Source: Hyphomicrobiales bacterium
GTDB lineage: Bacteria > Pseudomonadota > Alphaproteobacteria > Rhizobiales > Beijerinckiaceae
DNA length: 47,774 bases
NCBI GenBank assembly: GCA_027489955.1
Contig: JAIXYZ010000008.1
Location: 1 to 47,774, forward strand
Direction: 5' to 3'
Shown in pieces: positions 42,413 to 47,774 of this stretch; the first letter of the stretch is position 1, and the number at the start of each line of letters is the position of its first letter. Below the pieces are notes generated by a model. It was not told the origin of the DNA. It worked only from the letters and a program-made list of their open reading frames with translations, and made no database searches. Made by a program: the position numbers and the translations under genes.

Positions 42413-42737
42413 CGATGGCCTTCAGCCTTGGCGGAAATCGGCCGGATCCACGCCCGCCCCGCACCGCAGCGAGACCTGGGGCAGACCCGTTACACCTACG
42501 GTATACACGGCGTATTTCGAGGTCAAGGAAGCTAGCGCCACGGTTTCGGGCTAAGCGCTGGACGAACGCTTGCCTTCGGTGAGGAGAGCAGAATTCTGCA
42601 CCGATCAGCGCCCGAACGGTTGATCTTTACGAGCGCGTTCAGTCCAATGCCGGCTGTTTCATGATCCGGCCCGACATCCATCCGTCGCGGTCGGGAATTT
42701 TTCATTGCTGAGACCAACGGATTGCCCGGAGTTGCCC
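42413..42737. other. 325-bp intergenic region between divergent operons
   Basis: It holds the operator-like element at 42492-42510 for the minus operon. Close by, TTGACC (minus, 42533-42528) may be a -35 with TATACC of the operator as -10, at short spacing (15). GCAGAATTCTGC (42588-42599) is an isolated 12-bp palindrome of unknown role. The right half is less GC-rich and leads to GGAG before ATG 42738. I see no small gene. Confidence 0.5.
42492..42510 (-). promoter_or_regulatory. Operator-like element, copy 2, upstream of the VOC/ABC-transporter operon
   Basis: Read on the minus strand, CCGTGTATACCGTAGGTGT matches copy 1 at 30240-30258 in 17 of 19 positions. It lies about 80 nt before the VOC start, in the same orientation relative to its gene as copy 1. 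It probably binds the GntR regulator encoded at 29515-30162, placing catabolic and transport operons under one control. Confidence 0.65.
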
Positions 42738-44105
42738 ATGTTGCCGCAGACAGCGCTGGCCGTTGCCGACGCTAACGATCCGCACGCCGCCCTGAAGGCC
42801 GCGTTCGCCAACGTCGATCAGTACCAGCCCGTCTACCGGCTGGAAGACGCCTTCCGGGACCGACCCGTGTCCCGCACCTGCACGGACCGCTGCATTCTCC
42901 TGGACCGGGAACTGGCGCCCGACATCCCCAACCTGCGCATTCTGGATGTGGGCTGCTCCATGGGCTACCTCAGCCTCTACTTCGCCGAACGCGGAGCTGT
43001 CGTTCACGGGATCGACATGCGACCGGAGAACGTCGTGTTCTGCAGCGAGCTGGCGAAGGTCCACGCGATTCCCGCTCGGTTCACTGTGGATGCGTTCACG
43101 CCCGATTTCTGCGCGGCGCTGCCGGAGGGCCGATACGACGTCGTCTTCCTGTTCAGCGTTCTCCATCACGTGATCACGCAACATGGCCTGCCTGCCGTCC
43201 AGGCCATGATGGCGACGCTGCTCGACCGCACGGACATGCTCTTCGTCGAGCTTGCCCGGCCATCCGAGGACGTTCCTTTCGGCTGGAAGGAGCACATTCC
43301 TGCCAACGAGCTCGACATCTTCGCGTCCGCCGGCGAGATCGAGATCGAGCATCTCGGCGATTTCCCGGCGCTGGGCGCGATCACGGTCCGCCCGCTGTAC
43401 CGGGTCAGACGGACGCGCAAGGCCTTCAACGGCGTGCCGCATCGACCGTTGGATGTCCGAAGGTCCGCGATCCGGACCGGCGAAACCCGCAACCGGAAAT
43501 ACTACCTGTCCGACACGCTCTTCACGAAGTGCTTCGTGTTCGACGGCCCGCGGATCGAGACCTATTCCCGGTTCCTGGCCGAGGAGGCCGCTTACCGGCG
43601 GATCGGGCGCAAGCCGGGCTTTCTTCCCCTCATCGGCAGCGAAATCCGGGGTCGGCTGGGACTGTTGACCCTACCGCGGATCGAGGGGGTCTGGCTTCAG
43701 GACGCCATCCGCGCCGGTGAGGCACGCGACATCCGTCAGATTGCCTTGTCGGTCCTCGACATCCTTGGGTCGTTCGCGGATGCGGGCCTCTACTGGAACG
43801 ACTTCCGCACCCACAACCTGATGCTGTCGCGGGAAGGCGTCACTGCGCTCGATTTCGAGTGTGCCGGCCCCGTCGAGACCGAGCACACGCTAAACCTGTT
43901 CCTCTGGTTTCTTCACGATCTCCAGTCCGGGAGGGCGATGACCCAGGAGGTGAACGTGTTCCGCGATGGCAACATGAACGTGCCCCGGCCGCCTCTGGAT
44001 GCGAAGGATTACGCCGAGCCCCTCCGCGATCTCGCCGAGGCCGCTCTCCAGGCCGACGGCATTCGCGCTTTCATCGCGCGCGCGGCGGATATTCGGCAGC
44101 AATGA
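42738..44105 (+). CDS. Methyltransferase-kinase fusion, WbdD-like architecture
   Basis: A 455-residue protein. Residues 60-180 are a class I SAM methyltransferase: motif I ILDVGCSMGYLSLYF (68-82), acidic GIDM (91-94), and YDVVFLFSVLHHV (133-145). Residues 255-400 look like a small eukaryotic-type kinase fold: catalytic loop WNDFRTHN (Asp355, Asn360) and metal-binding DFE (372-374), with a plausible but not obvious ATP lysine upstream. E. coli WbdD joins a methyltransferase and a kinase to cap O-antigen chains. This protein has the same order but no long C-terminal coiled coil. ATG 42738 has GGAG 8 nt before. It stands alone, followed by a terminator. Phospho-methyl capping of a glycan is an inference. 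Confidence 0.8.
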   Translation: MLPQTALAVADANDPHAALKAAFANVDQYQPVYRLEDAFRDRPVSRTCTDRCILLDRELAPDIPNLRILDVGCSMGYLSLYFAERGAVVHGIDMRPENVVFCSELAKVHAIPARFTVDAFTPDFCAALPEGRYDVVFLFSVLHHVITQHGLPAVQAMMATLLDRTDMLFVELARPSEDVPFGWKEHIPANELDIFASAGEIEIEHLGDFPALGAITVRPLYRVRRTRKAFNGVPHRPLDVRRSAIRTGETRNRKYYLSDTLFTKCFVFDGPRIETYSRFLAEEAAYRRIGRKPGFLPLIGSEIRGRLGLLTLPRIEGVWLQDAIRAGEARDIRQIALSVLDILGSFADAGLYWNDFRTHNLMLSREGVTALDFECAGPVETEHTLNLFLWFLHDLQSGRAMTQEVNVFRDGNMNVPRPPLDAKDYAEPLRDLAEAALQADGIRAFIARAADIRQQ

Positions 44106-44210
44106 CAGAAGTTTCGGTTCGCAGCTCCCTTCCCTTGCGGCAACCGCTGTGAAGCGGGCGCTCAAAATCCCGTTGCCCGCCCGCGCAACCCCGGTACAGT
44201 CCCCCGGCGC

Positions 44211-44240
44211 CGAGGGTCGGCTTCGCCCTCGAGGTTTTTT
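44211..44240 (+). terminator. Rho-independent terminator after the methyltransferase-kinase gene
   Basis: CGAGGG (44211-44216), 9-nt loop, CCCTCG (44226-44231), AGG, TTTTTT (44235-44240). It closes the methyltransferase-kinase transcript. It is only 26 nt before the histidine-kinase ATG, so it may also act as an attenuator if that gene's promoter lies upstream of it in 44106-44210. Confidence 0.8.
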
Positions 44241-44266
44241 CGCGCGCGGGGCCGGGGTGCGACGGA

Positions 44267-45604
44267 ATGCCGATTTCGCGACGCTATCTGATCACGTCGA
44301 CGCTGTTGTTCCTGCTCGTGGGCGCGGCAGCGCTCCTGGCGCTGGTCGGCGCGACCGTGTGGCTGAGCCAGAAGGCGCAGGTCGATGCCGGGCTCGTCAA
44401 CGAGCAGCGCGTCGTGCGCAACCGCGCCGTCAGCGTGCGCGAGGCGCTGCTCACCGCTGAATCCAGCCAGCGCGGCTACATCATCACCGGCAACGAGATC
44501 TACCTGGCGCCGTACGACAACGCCAAGCTCGTCGCCCAGGCCGAGCTCGCCGAGCTGGTCGCCGCCGTCCGGATGGTGGCGCGGTTCCAGCCCATGCTGC
44601 CGCGCCTGGGGACCCTGGTCGAGCAGCGCCTGGCGGAGCTGGACGAGGGCATCCGGCTGCGCGACGCGGGCGCGCTGAACGGCGGCGGGGCGCCCGCCGG
44701 CACCAACCAGGGCAAGGCCCTGATGGACGAATTGCAGGTCTTCCTCTCCGCCATCGTGCTGGAAGCCGACGACGCGCAGACGGTGAACCTCTCCACCCAG
44801 ACGGCCAACATCCTGGCCCTGCGCATCGGGACCGTGCTGGTCAGCATCCTGATCCTGGGCGTCGTCGCGGGCGTCGTCGTCACCTTCGCGCGCTATACCC
44901 GCGAGATCGTCGAGGCGCGCGACGCCCTGGCAAAGGCCAATGCGGGCCTGGAGGCGCGCGTGGCGGAGCGCACGAAGGACCTCGTCCAGGCCCGCGACCG
45001 GGCGGAGATCCTCCTCACCGAGGTCAACCACCGGGTCGCCAACAACCTGGCGCTCATCGGCGCGCTGATCCACATGCAGCGGCAGGCCGTCGTCGACGAG
45101 GCGGCGCGCGCCGCCCTCGACGAGACCAATGCCCGCATCCAGGCGATCACGGAAATCCACAAGCACCTCTACACGGCCGGCGACGTGACCTCCGTCGAAC
45201 TCGATGGCTACATGGGCGCCCTGCTCGCGCAGCTGGAGAAGACGCTGGCCTCCGAGGGGCACGGCGCCTGGATCCGGCAGGACATCGAGCCGGTCCGGGT
45301 TTCCACGAATGCGAGCATCAACCTCGGCATCATCGTGGTCGAATGGGTCACGAACGCGTTCAAGTACGCCTACAAGGGCCGCGCCGGCGAGGTGAGGGTC
45401 CTGGCGCGCAGGTCGGACAGCAACCTCCTCGTGGCCGTCCAGGACGACGGCACCGGCATCGCGCCCGGCCAGCCCGCCCGCGGCTCGGGCGTGGGGTCGC
45501 GGATCGTGACCACGATCGCCCGGTCTCTGGAGGCCAGGGTCGAGTACCTGAACCTCAATCCCGGCACCGACGCGCGTATCCTCTTGCCGCTCGAGCCCGC
45601 ATGA
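44267..45604 (+). CDS. Membrane histidine kinase, CHASE3-like sensor with HisKA_2/HWE-type core
   Basis: A 445-residue sensor. Transmembrane helices lie at 8-34 and 185-207; between them is an all-helical periplasmic domain with the CHASE3 mark LLTAESSQRGYIITGNEIYL (61-80). A coiled coil (215-248) leads to the H-box TEVNHRVANN with His255, typical of the HisKA_2/HWE group. The ATPase follows: N-box Asn363 in VVEWVTNAFKYAYKG and G-box DDGTGI at 393-398. No receiver domain or response regulator gene is present, so its partner lies elsewhere. A periplasmic binding-protein gene follows directly (ATGA overlap or 32-nt gap), suggesting that it supplies the signal. Confidence 0.92.
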   Translation: MPISRRYLITSTLLFLLVGAAALLALVGATVWLSQKAQVDAGLVNEQRVVRNRAVSVREALLTAESSQRGYIITGNEIYLAPYDNAKLVAQAELAELVAAVRMVARFQPMLPRLGTLVEQRLAELDEGIRLRDAGALNGGGAPAGTNQGKALMDELQVFLSAIVLEADDAQTVNLSTQTANILALRIGTVLVSILILGVVAGVVVTFARYTREIVEARDALAKANAGLEARVAERTKDLVQARDRAEILLTEVNHRVANNLALIGALIHMQRQAVVDEAARAALDETNARIQAITEIHKHLYTAGDVTSVELDGYMGALLAQLEKTLASEGHGAWIRQDIEPVRVSTNASINLGIIVVEWVTNAFKYAYKGRAGEVRVLARRSDSNLLVAVQDDGTGIAPGQPARGSGVGSRIVTTIARSLEARVEYLNLNPGTDARILLPLEPA

Positions 45605-45636
45605 CCGCCCGCGCCGACGGCCTTTCGGAGACGTCC

Positions 45637-46767
45637 ATGATCGTGTCGCGCCGCACCCTGCTGGGGGCTCTGGGACTGTCCGCCTTAACGGCTGCGCCGG
45701 GGCTGGCGCAGGAGCCGGCCCGAGGCCTGACGACGCCGAAGGTGCTTCCTGCCTTCGACCCCGGCGCGCCGGCCTGCTCGCCGCCTAAAGGTCTGACGCG
45801 CACGCTCCTGTTCGCCCAGGACAACCAGCGGGACTTCATGAAGGGAGCGGCGCGGGGCCTGGAACTGGCCGCGCGCGACCGCGGCCTCGCCTTCGAGGTC
45901 GCGCTCGCCGACAATGACCCCGCCGCCATGGTGCGGCACGTGCGCCGCGCAACCGAGGCGGGCGTCGGAGCGCTGGTGACCGCGCCGATCGACGTGGCGA
46001 CCCTGGCCCCGGCGGTGCGCCAGTTCATCGCCAGGGGCGGCTATGTCGGCTCGATCGTGCCCCCGCCGGCGACCACGATCCTGAACGCCCCCCAGCGCGC
46101 CACGGGCAAGGCCCTCGGCGACGCCGCGGCCGACTATATCCGCACGCATCTCAAGGGCGAGGCGCGGGTCGTGCTGCTGACGCACGACACAAACCAGTTC
46201 CTGGCGCAGCGCTTCGTCGGCATGCGCGCCGCGCTGAAGGCCGTGCCGGGCGCGCGGATCGTCGCCGACATCTCCCCGCGGACCGTGGACAAGGAGGGGG
46301 GCTACGCCATGATGCGCACCATCCTCCTGGCCCATTCCCGCATCGACGTCGTGCTCGGCGCGGACACCGTCGTGCTCGGGGCGCTGGCCGCCCTGCGCGA
46401 GGCGGGCCTTGCCCGGGACGACCAGTTCCTGGGAGGGATCGACGGGGAGCCGGAGGCGCTGGCCGAAATGCGCAAGGGCGGGCCCTACAAGGCCACCGTC
46501 AGCCTAGCCTCCCCCATCTTCGGCTATGCGCTGGGCCAGCACGCGGCGGACTGGCTGGATGGACGGTCGGTGCCGCAGGGGCTCGACATCCTGCCCAGCC
46601 TTCTCCTGCCGCAGACGATCGCCCGTTTCGAGCGGGACGCCGCCGATCCGGGCGCCGTCTACCGGGACCCGGCGCGCCGCGATGTCTATCTGAAGGCCTA
46701 TGGCAATGCCTGCCACGACACGCGCGACGCCTTCATCGATTTCGGCTGGTCGTCCGAGCTGAAGTGA
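45637..46767 (+). CDS. Sugar-type periplasmic binding protein (type 1 fold), likely sensory
   Basis: A 376-residue RbsB/XylF-like binding protein. The leader IVSRRTLLGALGLSALTAAP ends GLAQE and contains a twin-arginine start. Then come RTLLFAQDNQRDFMKGAARG, VGALVTAPIDVATLAPAVRQ and DQFLGGIDGEPEALAEMRKG, the three usual contact regions of the type 1 fold. ATG 45637 has GGAG 6 nt before and gives a normal leader; ATG 45601, overlapping the kinase stop, is an alternative. No permease or ATPase gene is nearby, and it sits in one operon with the sensor kinase, so it more likely presents a ligand to that kinase than feeds a transporter. Confidence 0.87.
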   Translation: MIVSRRTLLGALGLSALTAAPGLAQEPARGLTTPKVLPAFDPGAPACSPPKGLTRTLLFAQDNQRDFMKGAARGLELAARDRGLAFEVALADNDPAAMVRHVRRATEAGVGALVTAPIDVATLAPAVRQFIARGGYVGSIVPPPATTILNAPQRATGKALGDAAADYIRTHLKGEARVVLLTHDTNQFLAQRFVGMRAALKAVPGARIVADISPRTVDKEGGYAMMRTILLAHSRIDVVLGADTVVLGALAALREAGLARDDQFLGGIDGEPEALAEMRKGGPYKATVSLASPIFGYALGQHAADWLDGRSVPQGLDILPSLLLPQTIARFERDAADPGAVYRDPARRDVYLKAYGNACHDTRDAFIDFGWSSELK

Positions 46768-46787
46768 GGGCGGCGCCCGCCGCCCTC
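46766..46787. terminator. Bidirectional hairpin between convergent genes
   Basis: GAGGGCGGC, loop GCCC, GCCGCCCTC: a perfect 9-bp stem starting at the binding-protein stop codon and filling the 33-nt gap before the end of the transpeptidase-like gene. No T-run is present; the stem's strength and place suggest shared termination. Confidence 0.65.
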
Positions 46788-46800
46788 CTGTCCGCTTCCG

Positions 46801-47511
46801 TCAGGCCGGGAGGACGACGACCTTCGTCTTGACCGGCGTCTGGTCGTAGAGGTGCAGCATGTCTTGGCTGAGAAGCCCGACGCAGCCGCTCGTCACGCCC
46901 GAGCCGATCGATTCCGGATCGCTCGAAGCGTAGATCGTGTAGAGCGTGTAGCGCCCGTTCTGGTAGAGGTAGAGCGTGCGGGCGCCCAGCGGGTTGTCGA
47001 GGCCGCCGGGCATGCCGCGCGCCCACTTGGCGGCCTCCGGCTGGCGCTTGATCATCTCGGCCGGCGGCGTCCAGGTCGCCCATTCGCCCTTGCGGCCGAC
47101 ATAGGCGTCGCCATGCCAGCGGAAGCCGTCGCGGCCCACATTCGCCCCGTAGCGCGTGGCCTGCCCGCCCTCTTCGACCCGGTACACGTAGTAATTGCCC
47201 GGATCGACGATGATCGTGCCCGGCTCTTCCTTCGTGTCGTAGCTGACCGTGCGGCGGAAATATTTCGGGTCGACCTTGGTGACGTCGACCGCCGGAACCG
47301 GGAACTTCTCGTTCGGCAGCGGCCCGTAGACCTTCTGCGCCTCGGCAAGGCTCATCCCGTCGGACGTCACGCAGCCGCCAAGGCCCATGGCGCCGATCCC
47401 GACGGCCGATCCGACCAGAAACGAGCGCCGGCTGAAGCCGCCGCGATGCTCCGCAGCGGAGCCCAAACCGTCCGCGCCGCCCGCCCGGGCGCTGCTGCCG
47501 TCCTTCATCAT
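46801..47511 (-). CDS. L,D-transpeptidase (YkuD)-family lipoprotein with altered catalytic motif
   Basis: A 236-residue protein. FSRRSFLVGSAVGIGAMGLG followed by GC at 46-47 combines a twin-arginine leader with a lipobox, so it is probably a Tat-exported lipoprotein anchored at Cys47. The YkuD domain spans about 85-236: GTIIVDPGNYYVYRVEEGG, GMPGGLDNPLGARTLYLYQ and SGVTSGCVGLLSQD with catalytic Cys210. The block normally reading YxIHG reads YTIYAS (191-196), so the catalytic His is replaced by Tyr194, and the usual Arg of SGCIR is Gly212. It may be inactive or use another residue. ATG 47511 has AGGACGG before it; an in-frame ATG at 47556 would add 15 residues. Confidence 0.88.
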   Translation of the reverse strand: MMKDGSSARAGGADGLGSAAEHRGGFSRRSFLVGSAVGIGAMGLGGCVTSDGMSLAEAQKVYGPLPNEKFPVPAVDVTKVDPKYFRRTVSYDTKEEPGTIIVDPGNYYVYRVEEGGQATRYGANVGRDGFRWHGDAYVGRKGEWATWTPPAEMIKRQPEAAKWARGMPGGLDNPLGARTLYLYQNGRYTLYTIYASSDPESIGSGVTSGCVGLLSQDMLHLYDQTPVKTKVVVLPA

Positions 47512-47774
47512 GATCTGCCGTCCTGACGCACGAAAACCGGCCGGCAGCATAGCCATTCGCGCGGAAAATGGTAGCGGGAACGGCCGCTTCGCTCCGTCAC
47601 GTCGGGTATGGCGACCTTTGCGGTAACGCGATTTGGGCCGGAGCTGGCGGGAATCTGGTGGGCCCGGCAGTTGTCCAAGTCGTTAACCATATCAGCGGTT
47701 TGACATCAGGTGCGGGCCATTCTGCCGCCTTTAACTTCATTGGGAAATTTTCAGAGCCGCCCGCACCGTCAGGG
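47512..47774. other. Intergenic end of window
   Basis: About 260 bp with the transpeptidase-like gene's upstream region. It becomes less GC-rich from about 47680. TTAACCAT (47693-47700) resembles one CtrA half-site and TTAAC occurs again at about 47731; no gene, terminator or RNA was recognised. A gene may begin beyond the window edge. Confidence 0.4.

Noticed and set aside
42588-42599. 12-bp palindrome GCAGAATTCTGC as an operator
   Set aside because: Single copy in the window, no matching site elsewhere and no adjacent regulator gene; noted only as part of the intergenic region.
47693-47735. TTAACCAT and a second TTAAC as a CtrA-binding site
   Set aside because: Spacing is not the consensus TTAA-N7-TTAA and no cell-cycle gene is visible; too weak to call.
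1-47774. tRNA or rRNA genes, CRISPR arrays, insertion sequences, integrases, toxin-antitoxin or phage-defence genes
   Set aside because: Both strands were read for these; no cloverleaf-like segment, spaced repeat array or transposase/integrase motif was recognised.

Overview
The window is about 47.8 kb of very GC-rich, densely coding DNA that looks like an alphaproteobacterial chromosome. The grounds are the type of its gene families: a double-HAMP chemotaxis receptor, Aap-type amino-acid ABC permeases, a HisKA_2/HWE-type histidine kinase, TRAP transporters and FCD-type GntR regulators. Genus is not resolved. I saw no tRNA, rRNA, insertion sequence, prophage or CRISPR array. Nearly everything is catabolic accessory metabolism, arranged as consecutive modules that each have their own regulator and, except for the first, their own uptake system.

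Layout. (1) 1-1661, minus: a chemotaxis receptor cut by the window edge. (2) 1881-8606, minus: a complete protocatechuate branch of the beta-ketoadipate pathway in the order pcaI-J-F-H-G-B-DC, with a fused PcaD-PcaC enzyme. A divergent IclR-type regulator (8715-9467) and a PcaR-like operator (8621-8635) sit upstream. A LOG-family protein follows (9536-10303). (3) 10435-23504: a GntR/FCD regulator, an SDR, a DapA-family lyase, an amino-acid ABC transporter, a two-gene flavin dehydrogenase of the HcnABC/opine-oxidase type (HcnA and HcnB parts fused), a two-subunit transketolase and a glutamate-1-semialdehyde-type aminotransferase. A palindrome AACTTATAAGTT (one copy degenerate) occurs at three control points of this module. 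(4) 23517-29498: a divergent GntR regulator, a short citrate-synthase-like (citryl-CoA-lyase-like) protein, a PaaK-type CoA ligase and a complete TRAP transporter. (5) 29515-42412: a GntR regulator, an amidohydrolase, a hydantoinase with all metal ligands, a hydantoin-racemase-like protein and a DapA-family enzyme on plus; converging on minus, a VOC protein, a peptide-type ABC transporter and a second, leaderless solute-binding protein. Both ends of this module carry the same operator-like sequence (30240 and 42510). (6) 42738-47511: a methyltransferase-kinase fusion resembling WbdD in architecture, a CHASE3-like histidine kinase with a co-transcribed sugar-type periplasmic binding protein, and a divergent L,D-transpeptidase-like lipoprotein.

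How the genes work together. Module 2 converts protocatechuate to succinyl-CoA and acetyl-CoA. Module 3 probably imports an amino acid or imino/opine-like compound, oxidises it at the membrane and processes the carbon skeleton through lyase, transaminase and ketol-transfer steps; the exact substrate cannot be read from sequence. Module 4 probably imports an organic acid, activates it to a CoA thioester and cleaves it. Module 5 probably imports and opens a cyclic amide/ureide. The last region is a separate set of envelope and signalling genes.

The best candidates for undescribed biology are the module 3 pathway with its shared palindrome, the ligase plus citryl-CoA-lyase-like pair of module 4, and the module 5 regulon bounded by two matching operators.
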